A stretch of DNA of 64,000 nt, taken from assembly GCA_963513935.1 (NCBI GenBank), contig OY740768.1, positions 16,294,590 through 16,358,589 on the forward strand, written 5' to 3'. The first letter of the stretch is position 1. Each line of letters starts with the position of its first letter. A program made the translations under genes and the position numbers. This document shows, piece after piece, positions 33,481 through 47,177 of the stretch. This DNA is from Aphrophora alni. Lineage: Eukaryota > Arthropoda > Insecta > Hemiptera > Aphrophoridae. The notes under the pieces are model-generated. The model did no database searches. It saw nothing but the letters and a program-made list of their open reading frames with translations, and was not told where the DNA came from.

Positions 33481-36400
33481 TTCTTTCATTTATTTATTAG
33501 GATCTTGCCATAAATTATATTGATGTAACTAATAGATTTAAAAAGGAATTGAAAATATATTGAAAAATTTCAGTGAACTAAGATCATCTTTAACAAATAA
33601 AATAGTAAAATTCAACCATGATGTACAATACTATGTTATATAAAAACAACAACGAAGTAGTCCTCTATCCAGTTAACAACAATGTATTTCAAAAAATTTC
33701 CGTTTTAATATATAGTAATATGATTTTACTACCTCAGCCACTCACTATGTTGAGACCGGTCATGGCAATCCAGAGGTTATACGATCTGGACCAATAACTT
33801 GTTTAATGTAATCATGGGTTATATCCTTTTTTTTCATCTTTCATATGTGGAATCATATTGTTTACACTGATGACCGACGATACTTGATAGAATTCCATTT
33901 TACCAAATAAATTATAGAATTTTACAAAAGAAAAATTGTGTTTTATATCTGGAATCTCTTGACCAAATCTTCTTCTTCCGACAGCAATACTATTAGAGAA
34001 TTTGAGGACTATGCGTATTAAATTTATGTTCTTTCCTTACTTTTTGGATTATGTAATGATAACTATAACAATTGTCGCCTTTAAGAAACAAAATAATATT
34101 TGTTTGATGTAATTATTTTCTTCTTTGCAAACCAACAAACGTGCAAACAATTATTTTGTGACCACAAAACTGTAATACTAACATAAATTAACATATGTTG
34201 TGTGTATGTAAAAGAATAACTGTTCTCCTTGTCGAAGGAAATTATTGTAATATTTAAGTTTTTGTTACCACAAATCAATTTTGACTTATAACATACGTAT
34301 CTAGTTTAATAGGTAACAAGACATTCAAAATATATTAGCCTTAAATTTGAATAATCAATTAACGATTAATAATTGCTTCACATTTCTCCCTAATTCCAGT
34401 AACTCAATTAGCTATGTTAACATTTCTTTTAAATTGAGATCATAATGTTATCCAACTTTGTACTGATTACAAAATAAGATAAGACTGAATAATTCAAGTC
34501 AAATCACTTGACAATTAGTTTATTTCAAGTATTAATATTATACGGCTCTCTATCAATAATGTAGAAAAAATACAGTGACGTAATTAGATAGGTCTGAAAT
34601 TCAATTTTGAAAAAAAAAAAAAAAAAGATAAAAAAAGTATTTTGTTTATCTGTGACGATATGAATTATATTATTTCATGTTATATGAAATATTATTTCAT
34701 GACAACATTATCTTCATTAACCTATGTTCAGACCAATAAAGTATATTACGGGTGCAATGATGTGTTTATTGTCAAAAAAACTTCAATTTTCTTAGTTTTA
34801 ATAACCCATACAAGAAAATAATACTTTCAAAAAAAGATAATCATACAAGTTAGAATACAAGTTTAGTACAATCATATGAACTCTTGTAAACGATTGTTTG
34901 TTTACAAATAAATCTCTACTGTATACAATTAGGTACTAAAATGCCCTTAGATTTAACTTTCAAATAACCGTTTCAAAATGTTACTCTTCGTGGTATTTGT
35001 TTCGTTAAACTAACATATGTAACAAACAGTAAAACATATTTTCAATGTCACTTCTGGCTGAAAAACAAATCCAATTTTAACTTATTTATGACTGATTGTT
35101 GTTTTTTAACGTAGAAGTTTGTCTTCAATATTGTAATTTATTTCGTATTCAAACTTGTTAACGTAAAGATTAATTTAAAAACTACATATATTCTGAGTCT
35201 ATGAAATATTGCATTACCTAAAATTGAAACGATAATAATAATTATAGTTCACTTGTAGAAGAATAATTGTTTAACACTTTAAATATTGAATTTTCTTTAT
35301 CCATAGATAATGATAAAGATTATGCTTCCAATTTGTAAAACTTATCGTTTATACTAAAATTAGTTTTACTTATTAAAAAATATTGCTTTGTTGTTGGTAA
35401 TGTTTAGAAATATCTACAAAGGTGGTTCTTCAAAGTACCGAAAAGTACTCTGTTAAATGAATTACTTAGTAATTCTGAATAAAAATCTTTAATAAAATTG
35501 GTTTGAAAATAAATGTTATGAAACATACGGTACACATAAATAGTTGTTTTTTCAATCAGAGTATTGATATTATTCTGATACAAAGAATAGTAACATACTT
35601 TGTACTTTCTATATAACAACTATTATGCAGTACGAAAGCTAGTAAAAGAATATGCGGATTATTTTCAGTCGTTGTATTGATAATTATTGAAGATCTTAGA
35701 ATTAATTAGTATTTGTAAAATTTAAATATGAATGAATTTTGTCAGCTGGAAAAAGCGAGACATCCAAATTTCGGAATTAAATTCAACCGAACCGAACCGA
35801 ACATTACAATTTGTTTATTTTATTGCGCTATGTGATTTTAAACTCAACATTAATTCCTATATATCATCAAAATTTATACTGGGTAAAAAATTAGATATAT
35901 TCTTAGAATAGTTTCAATTTTAATGCATATTTAGCAAAAATGCATAAATAAGTTCATTATATGGGATACAAATTTGTCTGAAATTCCAATAAAATGTTCT
36001 TTAAAAAAATATACAATTTAATTTCTATCATTAAATATTGTAGAATCTAAATTCATAAATATGAATTAGATTATTAGTTACACCCGAGTTGTATTTTCTG
36101 TTTCTATAAATATAGTTAATTTTATTAACTCTAAAAATACTAGTCTTAACTAAACTAGTCTTGCATAAATTTCTTAATTGAAATACCTCTCTATATGATT
36201 TAAACATGTGTTCTGAATCGATTATGGTAAATATGATACAATCACCTTGACATCTATTGTTGACTTAACCTGCTTGTTAATATAATGATAAGGCAAAGGT
36301 TAGGAATGCACAGTACTTATTAAACACAAATTATTCCTCCTTTTTGTTTTTCTTTAATACATACATGTAATATAGAAAAGACGTTTTTATAGATGACAAA

Positions 36401-36849
36401 TTCAGTGTTTCGTTTTTCGTTAAAAACACATTTTATTGTATCATTGAGCAAAAAAAGTGTTTAATGTTTACAACGTTTGTCTATCAAATTATCATAAACA
36501 CGCTATATTTCTGTAAACAAAATTTATTTGTCATCAAAAGATCATTATGTTGAATTATATTACACTCTACAAGAAACTTCTTTAGTGGTTTCATTGTTTA
36601 AAAAAATAAATAAATAAACCGTAGGTTATATTGAAAAATTTATAAAACCTTAACTATTTTAGATTTGATTAATTATATACCTTAACTCATCTAGTTGAAT
36701 TTTAATTCCCTCATAGAGAAAATATTAAAAAGAAATTATGATATAATTTGTTTTGCTTATTATAAAAATTCACTGCCTAAAATTTTATAGATGTTAATTT
36801 TTTAAAATTTATTTCCTTAAAAGATAACTTATGTTCTTATTTTATTATT

Positions 36850-37475
36850 TATTTTTTTGTACTGGGCTGTGATAGCCTCCGTCAGAGGCCTCACCGGCGT
36901 CGACCTAAAGGTCTTTTGCCGCCCCAAGTTCCTTCCTACATCCACTCAGTAATACCTGTCATCCTTATAAAGGAACAAATGCTACCTATAGGGTTGTCTA
37001 GGATGGTTTCCATCTCCTTCCCCGGAGGGCCTAGAGAGTATAGCCTGGCTCGTCCTAACGCCTCACACTCTAAGAGAATGTGTTCTGCGGACGCTTCAGC
37101 CAAACCACATTTCCTGCAAGTATTTTCTGCAGCAATCCCTATCCTGTGTAGGTGTTTTCTGAGGTGACAGTGGCTCGTTAAGAGCCCAACCACCCACCTG
37201 ATGTTATCCCTTCTAAGAGATATGAGTAGTTCAGCATGTTTCTTGCTTGGTCTAAGTAGCCTCTTTGCAAGTCTACTTGTAGTTGAATCCGCCCAGGCCC
37301 TATTCATCCTCTCCCGTATCCATGTATCAACCGCTGCTCTGGCATGTCCATAGGAGATTCCGAACACCGGTTCCGGGCCCACGAAAGGGGATTCTGAACC
37401 TGACCTGGCTAATTTATCTGCTCTCTCTCTCTCATTTCCATCGATACCTGAGTGGCCAGGAACCCAGCCCACAGT
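36850..37475 (-). mobile_element. 5'-truncated non-LTR retrotransposon (RNase H end plus 3' UTR)
   Basis: A GC-rich island in AT-rich DNA. It starts abruptly at about 37475 inside an RNase H domain, runs to the ORF stop near 36936, and continues as a short GC-rich 3' UTR to an A-rich tail (AAAAAAATAAATAATAAAAT on the minus strand, ending about 36840). Abrupt 5' truncation plus an A-rich tail is typical of target-primed insertion. The reading frame is open over its whole remaining length, so insertion is fairly recent compared with the other relics. I found no convincing target duplication. Confidence 0.85.
36936..37472 (-). pseudogene. C-terminal RNase H and CCHC end of a non-LTR retrotransposon polyprotein
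   Basis: About 178 residues. It starts in GWVPGHSGIDGNERERADKLARS, the last conserved block of a retrotransposon RNase H1 (the His and final Asp of the active site). It then has a helical region (AKRLLRPSKKHAELLISLRRDNIRWVVGLLTSHCHLRKHLHRIGI) and a C-terminal zinc-binding-like CRKCGLAEASAEHILLEC motif, as in I/R1/LOA-type elements. The reverse transcriptase and upstream parts are absent. Relative to the usual GNERAD, an extra ER dipeptide lies in a GA-dinucleotide run, probably replication slippage at the active-site Asp. There is no authentic start codon (it would begin at GTG). Confidence 0.85.
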
Positions 37476-37479
37476 GTTA

Positions 37480-38980
37480 GAATTAATACATAATTTTAAT
37501 TTTTTGTTAGAAAATATACATAGTTAAAAATAGCTCATGGTTTTTAAATGATTTCTTTGATGAAAAAAGTATACATTTAAAACTGACAAGGTCTTTATCA
37601 TAAGATGGCATCCAAGGAGTATTTTCATTAAGCACATAAAATTGATGTAGTATACGTAAAAAGTATATCAAGATAAAATATCAGAAATATAAACAGCAAT
37701 GTTACTGTAATGGTTTTTACATAGTAGTAATCATATAGCAACTATGAAGATTGTGTGATTACTTTCATAAGACATGCATTTTTTCCGTTATATGTGTTAT
37801 ATATTGAAACCTATTGAAATCATATGGTCAATATCTATTTAAATACATAGTTATAAAAAAATTAAGTGGAGGTGTGTGATAGTAATCGATTTAGAAGTAT
37901 TCACTTTTGTTATGATATGTTACGTGTTATTGTTTTCAGTATTTCCTTTATATATACAGTTAAAATAATGGGATTTACTTTAATAGATAACGAATCAAAG
38001 TAATTTAAAATATTTTGGTTGATACATAATTACACAAAACAAACATACACAAACAGTTATTTTTTATTTGTTAAAATCAACATATAAAAAAGGAAGTGAC
38101 AAAATGAATTCTATATCAACATCTGCCTAATGTAGGTTAGGATATGTCCAGGGCAATATCGTTTTAGTGGGACGTGGATTTACAAGTAAAAATATTTTAA
38201 GACTTTTTTTCAACCTAAACGTATTTTTTTCGTAGTTTATAGTACGAATATAATATGCAAAAATAATATATGACAATAATAGTCGGATACTCACTTTGTT
38301 TTCGCAACATAATAAATAAGTTAAATGTGTAGGAATAGTGACTATTTTCAATTTTTTACAGACCTTTTATATAATTTTACATTTATGGAATGGAAGTCAA
38401 AACTGAATCATAAATTTTATCATAAAAATATTAAAACTGAAATTGAACATTTCAAATAACGAGGACATATACACTAAGAAAAAACTAATTTTAAAACCAA
38501 GGATCATAAACGAAGGATATCGAGATGTTAACTGTGGATGTACTTATCAATAGATTCAAACATTTCTACGTATAAAAACGCTAAGTCACTGTGTAAGCTT
38601 TGTAAATGAATTTCTTGTAAGTTTTATGTTTTAAAGAAAAATTTTAAAACTGCTCAACATTCTATATTATTGTTCAGACCTGATAGACAAACAATTTCTT
38701 CAATAAAATCTAATGATAAAAACAAAACAAAAATTTATTGTTCTACTCCACATTTTCATTTTATTAATTATATTTACGCAGTGAAGTGCCATGCTAGGAG
38801 ATTCAGGTTCTTGAATGGTTGTTAACATTATACAAAATTAAAATAAAATTAATATTAGTTTGCAAAATAACAAAAATAGAATATGTAAAAAGTAACAGGA
38901 GATCCAAACATATTTAACGAAAATCGCCAATCGATATAATGAAGTTTGATTTTATTAAATGTCATTGACTTATGAGAAAA
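37480..38980. other. AT-rich noncoding stretch
   Basis: No supported feature seen. Confidence 0.65.
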
Positions 38981-38985
38981 ATTAT

Positions 38986-39162
38986 ACAGTACAACAAACA
39001 CACAGAACACAATTCTCACAAAAAATACGCCTAAGTATCAGAAGCGTTTCAACGACAAGGTGATACACGAGCTACACCAATCAAACTATAGAGTTGAAAC
39101 GCGTCTGATACTTAGGCGTATTTTTTGTGAGAATTGTGTTCTGTGTGTTTGTTATACTGAAG
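38986..39162. mobile_element. Foldback element, family D (~70-bp arms)
   Basis: Arms 38986-39055 and 39094-39162 are inverted copies (AACACAATTCTCACAAAAAA, then TACGCCTAAGTATCAGA). The right arm keeps TTGAAACGCGTC followed by TGATAC, and the left arm (minus strand) keeps GTATCA, a partial stem II and GAAAC. The CTGANGA core has been deleted in both, so it looks like a dead derivative of a hammerhead-bearing repeat. Confidence 0.7.
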
Positions 39163-39169
39163 TTTAATT

Positions 39170-42100
39170 AATCGATTTCTTTGATAGTGTAAATGTGCAC
39201 TACAATGCTTCTAAACGTGGATGAAATTTTTTTAAAAGCTTCAATATTTTTTACAAAACCTTCAATGTGATAATTATATAAACAGTTTTCCCTCATAAAA
39301 ACAAATAAATACATTATGTTTTTACTTAATTACATAACATGATGTAATGTGTTAGTTTTATTATTATAGAGAAAATTGAATTTTCTAACTCTGAATTTGT
39401 GCTGGATAATACAACAGCAATTAGTTATTGACGTACACTATTGTTATACTAACTTATATTATAATAACATTATTAACATTTATTAACATTTAATAATATT
39501 TATTACCATTATTTTTATAACGATTAGGAAATACGAAAGCTGTAAAAGATATTATCACAAGCAAGAGGGTATGATTAATAGTGGTGTATCACTCTCTTGT
39601 GTATGATATCATCAATAGTACAGGATTATTGGCCATTATCCCAAAGTAAATATATCAGTTGAAACTGATTCGTCGCTGGGAAACTGAATTCTCCTAAGTT
39701 TACAGCCTACATCGCCATAAACAAATTCGTTGCGTTTATCGATTACTTTCAGTAGTGGTGTGTGTATTAGTTTCTTTCTCGTTAAATATCTCGCAGTAAG
39801 ATTAAATTAAATTTTATATAATACAATAGAACACACAATATGTTATTTGAAAATTTATCCAAAAATATTTATGAGATACTTTGGATTTTAAAAATGCATG
39901 TACACAATTAATGCGTGTTCTTTTGAAATAATATTAATTCTGGAAATAATTAAAATTACGGTTTCAACCCCCTCATATTTTGTAATCGATTTTAAATGAT
40001 TTCGAAATTTATGGAGTACATATAAAGTTTCCTAGGTCCAATTAAATACACCTACATAGCCATTTAAAATGATAATATATTCATCTAATAAAATAATTGA
40101 TTTAAAAAAATAATATATTTGTAAACGATTTGACGTCTGGCAAGTTATATATTTCACTTAAATTAAAAGTAGTTTGTTTTTTAGAAGAATTTGTCGACTT
40201 CATTGATATATTACATTTTATATTTAGTTTCGTAAATATTAGATATGTATGTAATTGTAAGAAGATGCTGAAATAGAGTTCATTTTATTAAATGACTAGG
40301 AATCTATTCCAGAAAAAAATAACTTAATTAAAATTCATCTAAAATACATACATAGATTCTTGTATTAATGTGAAATGTACTGTTTTTCATTTTAATAAAA
40401 CTATGTAGATAAGTTCCTGAATGCTTAAACCATCTTTTTACCTTTTCACATATACATTGTATATAGAATTGATTCTGACTAAAAAACTAATATTGAGTAT
40501 TTTAAGAATATATAAAAGGTTTTTTTTATCGAAATGATGTTTTCTAATAGCCTGGCGTATCTTGTATATGCAGTGCACTATAGTCCAATGGGTCTACCAT
40601 TTTCATCAAATATGGTATATGGGTTTAGTTAGTCAATTCTCCGGATATTACGTTTCTTTCCTTTTTTTAAAATTCAATATTTGACTTAAGAACAGACACA
40701 AATGAAGATTTTCTAAAAATAGACTGTATAATTTTAATAAAACTTAGTTCAACTCTTGCCTGGAAGTCATAAACAAGACATTTTACATCTCTCCAAATAT
40801 TCTTCGTTAATGAGTAACAGGTAGTAGAGTAGTCTAAAGGAAGGTATAAAACACATAATTCCTGGATTACACTAATTTCATTCAAATCTAAACAATATCT
40901 GAGGATTAATAAATAAAACCCGAGTGCATAAATTATCACGGTTCAAGATTGTGTAGGTTTATTATCAAACAATCTGAAGAAAATAACACTATTTATCGTC
41001 TTTATGAAAATTTTATTCAAAAGTATAGAAGTGATAAGAATAAGTGGATTTGTATTCATGAGCAGACTTTGTAAAATGCATTATTTAAAATAACAAACAT
41101 AGATAATCCCCAACTGCATGTTTTAAAGAGGTATTAATGTTAAATGACTCAGCAAGCACAGGTGAAGAAAATAATAGAATTGAAAATGAACCTTCTAAAT
41201 CATTCAGACTCAATTTCACATGATTGACATTATAACAAATCTATTTACAGTGTTAGGAAATACATGCAACACGTCAAATCCATTAAATCTATTTACTACT
41301 TTCTTAAGAAACAATGTTTATATTTTCTTAATTGTAACCTTTTTAAAGTAATTATTTTGAAAAATAATTATTTATATGCTCACGGTTTGTTAGTATTTGT
41401 ATCTTCATATCCTTATTTTGAACATAATATATGAAAGCTATCTTTTAAATAACATTGTCTAGCAAGAAATTTGTAAGGGAAATTACTAAAACGTAAAGTA
41501 TTTTACATTTTTACATTTACTTACCAATAGAAGTAGAAACTATGGAACTTCCTTAACAGAAAGTTGTTTATTTCTTAGGATTATATATGATATTATTAGG
41601 TTTATGTAACATAAAACCTTTTCAATAATTTAGGTACATGCATGGATAACACAGAGTATAAATTCTATATATACAATTTTGTACACATGTGGTTAAACAG
41701 TTTATTTGTTTTAGAAAGCTAAAGAACAATTTTGTACACACATGGTTCATTTGTTTTAGAAAGCTAAAGACAATGACAATTTGAGAGATGGAATAGGTTC
41801 CGTGAATGTTGGCAGCTCAGTTTGTGATAACACTTAAATGTAACAACAATACAAACATAACAATGTGCAACACAATGGTTTAGACAAGACCCTAAAAGAT
41901 AACATTTTAGGTCTGAAGATGTTTCCACATGTCGCTTAGAAAACAATAATTATAAGGCTGCTTATGAAGTCACATCCACATATCGTTATCACTTACTAGT
42001 TTTAAATTGGATATTCAAAAGAAACTTCATATTCTTATTTTCTAGAGATTCTTTAATTGTAATATATATGATCCTGAACAGTGTCATGTTTTATAAAATG

Positions 42101-44050
42101 TTAACTCGGGTTAATCTTCACATTTTGTTTATATTGAAACTAATATATCAGTGTTTATTTTGGTAAATTACTTATTTTGTAACCTCTCCTTATATAATTT
42201 TTATTTACAGATAATTCGTGAACGAGGATTTGGAAAATTGTCAAAACTTTTGTTTATGACTTGGAGGGCACAGTTAAAAATAAATTTATTAAAATAAATA
42301 AAAACATTTTTAGAAAATCTTATATTGTGACTGTTGTTATATTAAATATTGAATTATATATTTTTTAAACGGATGTAACGTAAAATCTAGATATATATCC
42401 TATCTGTACTCATAAAACTAAATTTGATAAAAATGAGTGCATTTGTTAGACTCCATAAACACTACATATATGACAGACGTCACTCTCACAGACGACAATA
42501 ACTATTCCAAAAATAACATTTTTGATTTACAGGACCTTAACAAGGACATACTCTTAAAATACTAAATATTCGAAGTTTTAGTCAAAATTAATTCTTTATA
42601 CTGACTTTCTATAAATCATATTCTATAATTATTATTATGTGAGAAGTGAAAAGTTGGTTTAGTCGTTTAAAAACTTGTCTAAGTAATTTCAATAAAATGA
42701 TTACATTATGCAAAATTTTTGGTAAACATTCTAATTGAATTTCAATTGCGTTATGATCTTCAATAATATTCTTATTCAGGAAGATGACATGGAACGTACT
42801 CATAAATAAGTAAACAACGTTTTTGTAGTCTTATACGTAAACCTACAAAAGAATTTAATACATTTCCAACAATTAAAAAACGAAAAATGTTGAAATAACC
42901 TTAATAATACCAAAGCGTTTAATATAAACATATACCCTTAAATGGTAAATCATCAACCCTACCAAATATATGGATTGTAGTTATTTTATTATTTGTGTAA
43001 AAGTGATATCATTAGAATGATGTTGATCACTCTAAAAAAAGTATTGTTATTCGATGTTTTCCAGACTCTTAATAAGAACATTAAATGTCTAATCTGATAT
43101 TGTATAAACTTGCTGTTTTTATTTTTAATCTGATTAATTCAAGTAAATGTTGGATAGTTATTCGATTAAATCTGAATAAGACGAGTACTTTATTCTGAAA
43201 TGTAATACAAATGGAAACAAGTTTTACAACTATTGCTTCATTATTTAAACTGACAAATGAAATGAAAACCAGTCCATGTCATTTTTGAGGTGACTAATTT
43301 AGATGTAAATTTAAATTCCTACAGTATACATCAAAGATACATAAAACTTGATACATCATGTGGACTCTACTTGAAAATAACATTATGCAAATTAATGACA
43401 ATGCTTAATATAAAGTTAGATGGATTATTCTCGAAGACACTGACGTCAGTTAAGATATTTTCCAACGAGGTAAACAAAACAAATTATACAAACCGACTGT
43501 TCTATCCTTCTAATTACTTTTTAGTTATCCAGTCAATTACTCGTAGACCAAATTTTAAATAAACAATTTAGATCCATTTAACTTAATTCTGATCTATTGC
43601 ATTTAATAAATTTTATTAATAATATAGAGAGAAATATTCAGATAAGTTTATAATTTGGATATGATATTTTATAATTATTGTGCGTTTAAAACAGTAAATA
43701 TATCTTTTTTACATTTATTATTTCAACAGAAATCACCCCCAATCTAATCATTTTTCCGTAATGATCCCTAACTATCGGTGGAAAATGTTTTCATGCCAAT
43801 GTCCTACAGTTAAATAATATTTTTTTGTTTATATAAACTATTAGAATGAAAATAAGGTGTTAATTTGTCTTTATATTCACCTAAACAGCAATGTTGCAGT
43901 ATTTAACATAGATATTTAGAATTAGGGGTAAAGGTTAATCCTAATGCACACTATGCTTCATTAATAAGATAATAGGGACTAACGTAATAGTTTAGACATA
44001 TATTTGGATAAAAAATTGATTGAATAATCAACTTAAAATGATTAACAAAA
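39170..44050. other. AT-rich noncoding stretch
   Basis: Only the local duplication at 41676-41771 stands out. Confidence 0.65.
41676..41771 (+). repeat. Local duplication, ~55-bp unit, two copies
   Basis: CAATTTTGTACACA followed by TTTGTTTTAGAAAGCTAAAG occurs twice in tandem. The second copy lacks about 9 bp in the middle. Confidence 0.85.
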
Positions 44051-44058
44051 TAAGATAT

Positions 44059-44290
44059 AAAATGTTAACAAAATAAGAAGGGCATGTGTATAAAATAAAC
44101 ACATTTTGGGTTTTACTTCCCAAAACCCAAAAATTACGTTTCTAAAATGTTAACAAAATAAGTAGGGCATACGTATAAAATTAAACACATTTTGGGTTTT
44201 GACTTCCCAAAAACCAAAAATGACTATTCTAAAATGTTAACAAAATAAGTAGGGCATACGTATAAAATTAAACACATTTTGGGTTTTGAA
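44059..44290 (+). repeat. Tandem repeat, ~87-bp unit, about 2.6 copies
   Basis: Units start AAATGTTAACAAAATAAG at about 44059, 44144 and 44231. Each contains GGGCAT(g/a), TATAAAAT, AAACACATTTTGGGTTTT and a complementary CCCAAAA. The third unit is cut off at about 44290. Each unit can fold through TTTTGGGTTTT with CCCAAAACCCAAAA. Confidence 0.9.
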
Positions 44291-44393
44291 TTCCTCCTCA
44301 TTGAGTTATTAAAAAATTGAGACGGTCAGAAATGTAACAGTTTCCTCTCAATGGAGTTTATAAACAAAGACCAGAGTACTGTGGTGACGATAT

Positions 44394-44642
44394 ATACAGA
44401 TACACTTTCAAAAGTCCCTTACCATACTTGGGAATAAACAAAATAACAAAAAACAAAAAATGTTGTCAAAAGTAAAATGTTTATTCCTATTAGACCCTTA
44501 TAGCTATTACAACAACAAAGTAGTCATCTTCAGAGGGAATCTTAAGATTCCCTCTACATTAAGATTTTGACAAAAAATTTTGTTTTTTGTTATTTTGTTT
44601 ATTCCCAAGTGTGGTAAGGGACTTTTGAAAGTGTATCTGTAT
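44394..44642. mobile_element. Foldback element, family E (~70-bp outer arms)
   Basis: Outer arms ATACAGATACACTTTCAAAA, GTCCCTTACCA, CTTGGGAATAAACAAAATAA are repeated inverted at the right end (to 44642). The centre has a perfect small palindrome at 44531-44554 (AGAGGGAATC and its complement). The minus strand of the left half carries a hammerhead-like motif (44491-44539). Confidence 0.7.
44491..44539 (-). ncRNA. Hammerhead-ribozyme-like motif (family E)
   Basis: Stem I strand CCCT, core CTGAAGA (fits CUGANGA), extra U, stem II GACTAC/GTTGTT with loop TTT (one U-U mismatch), GTAA in place of GAAA, self-complementary stem III ATAGCTAT, A, stem I strand AGGG (4 bp with CCCT). One core base is changed. 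Confidence 0.35.
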
Positions 44643-45598
44643 CAATGGAGTTTGTTAAATTAGTCTAAATCCTACAACATAGGATAGGAATGTCTGATAC
44701 CAATGAAGGAGCTTACCGCAATAAGTTGTAAGAGAACAATGGGTTCTAAAAATAGTTATGTGTATTTTGTCAGTTAAATATTATTAATATAAATAAATTG
44801 GTTAATAAATATAAATAATCTGTCTTTTTTAATTTAAAAATTATCACGAACATTTTAAGACAAGAAATTCTAACTTTAACTTTCTAATTACATTTTAATT
44901 CACGCTAAGGATAAAGTAAAGCCAATGATCCGACGTCCCCTATCAATGTTAGATGCATGAGTCCCGACAGTTTTAATGTTGTAGACATCGGTAATAGTAA
45001 ATATCTTTGATTAAAATTTAAAATCTAATCATTTAAATATAGGCAAACTTTAAATTCTGAAAATAGTCATGGGTGACAAAAAATTAAATTATGTTAAACA
45101 AATAAAAAAAAATCTCTCTTAAAGTAGTTTTAATTATTTCTTAAAATTGACAAAAGCAAAAAATTATAACTCTACCAATAAAATATATTCAAAAAACTGT
45201 AAATAAATATTTACATTTTAAGAAGAACTGGACAAAAAATAATAAGGAATGTATATAATTAAAATTAATAAACTAGAATCCACAAGTAAAAACAATTTAA
45301 ACTTGAAGTAGTGATATCTGCGGTTTAAATTCACATTGTTACCATTGATTCAACATTAATATTCCACCATGTAATTTAGTAAGTGTGATCGGATATGACA
45401 CCTTCGGATTCAAAACCTATGTACAAGAAGTAATTCTGATGGTTAGAACAGGAAGAGTTCTTAAATTGGATGTCGATACGAGAAATCTGATGGGTGTACT
45501 AACAACCAAATGATATAATGGAACACGGAGATGTTAGGACGTTTTTAGCAAGCTCAAAAAATCACATTATACTACACTTTTGAAACACCTTGGCGAAC

Positions 45599-45791
45599 TT
45601 AAAGATTAAAAGAAAACACCCAATACAACAATTCAATAAAACAAGAAGTGTTTCCTTATGTACATAGTATAACTAGGTCACTAAAATGTACGTAAAGAAA
45701 TAAATTTGTTAAATAACTAGTTTACTGAAATGTACATGAGGATATAAATCTTGTTTTTCTTGAATTGTCGTATTGCGTGTTTGATTTTAAT
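45599..45791. mobile_element. Diverged foldback of family C
   Basis: Outer arms AAAGATTAAAA...AACACCCAATAC...AATTCAATAAAACAAG and their inverted copy match the 15012-15238 element, and the GAAATGTACAT block is kept at 45727-45737. The centre is degenerate and the CTGANGA core is lost. Confidence 0.65.
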
Positions 45792-47055
45792 CAAAAAATA
45801 TAATAAAAGCTTTAGTCAGACTGTCGAAAGGAAACCTCAATTTATTAGAAGTGCCAAATTATTATTATCACCTGAGACTTATAATTCTTTAAATAAAATT
45901 AAGAAATAGTAACAGTTTACAATTAATTCATTGGCATGTACTCGGTACATAAATATATTTGAAAAAATTCTATAATAAGATATAAGTTTGAGTTTGTTGG
46001 TCTTGAAGATACCATTTATAGAATTATATTGAATTTACCTACCCCGTAAAAAATAAATAGCTATCGCACATATTATATTAATTTTTTTCCATCCTTTATA
46101 AAAACATATTGATGAAGGCAACTAGTAAACAGTACGATATTTTTTTAAAGTTAAGTAAATATTTATTTTAGGAAATGAATTCACTTTATTATAATTAATT
46201 ATCAATACATAAAAATATCGCAATAAAAAAAAAATCTTCATGACTAATTACAATATACGATTATAAAATAGGATATGTCTTTTCTATATTAAATTAAAAT
46301 CTGATACAAGATGGTCCATCTTGTGAGATGAAGAAATTAAAATGTTATTTTAAATTATGTATTAATATTTTTTGTACCTTTAAATTTGTCCACCTTAGGT
46401 TTTATAATTTAGTTCGGCCATTGTAATATCTCTCCAAACCTATAAGCATAAATATAATATTGCAGACAATTCAACTAAAAAAATATTCCTTAAATATTTA
46501 TTTAGATTTTTATTCTAAAAATCTGTTACTATTATTGTATGGTCAATAATACAATCATAAGAATATTACTTGGAAGAGAGAAAAGTTCAATATTAAGATT
46601 AAAAATAGCACTAGACGTTAGTTGTTTACACATCCATAAACACATCCAATATTTATTCTTCTTTTTATCTTTAACGGTAATTAAGGAGAACTGCTTGTAT
46701 CTCAGTACTTGACATACAAGTTTTATCAAATTAATGTGTTCTTATTAACTTGAAAATAAATAAAATAAAGTTTTGAACATGATTTCAAAAAGTATTAAGA
46801 TGCATATCTTATGCTCCTCCATGAAAAAATAATTTAATTCTCGAAGGAATAATTACTTACCGTAACAAGTTTAAAACTTAGAAGATCCATTTCATAGAGC
46901 TTGAAGCTAAACAGACAAACAATGAAATCGAGAACAGAGCTCATTAATGTAAAGTATACTATTTCACATAAAATAATAATAACTTTAATGCTTGATAATA
47001 AATTATGGTATAATTTAATATTTCAGAGTAAAGACAGATTAGATTTTTACATTGT

Positions 47056-47126
47056 AAGTCTAAACACTCCTTTGTCCAATTCTAAATGAGTCCCCTTAGT
47101 AATACATATTACTAAGTTACACAAAC

Positions 47127-47177
<51 letters not shown>

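Larger units (their letters stand above)
31520..36840. other. AT-rich noncoding stretch
   Basis: Simple repeats at 33071-33133 and 33355-33410 are listed separately. GC-richer patches at 31670-31760 (with a run of 10 G) and 33720-33800 have no recognised content. Confidence 0.6.

Noticed and set aside
42211..42273. Possible exon after ttatttacag
   Set aside because: No GT donor at a sensible place, base composition like its surroundings, and the frame runs into AT-rich sequence before a stop.
44348..44653. TCAATGGAGTTT at 44348 and 44642 as a target duplication of foldback E
   Set aside because: The left copy lies about 45 bp outside the arm, so it does not abut the element; kept only as a curiosity.
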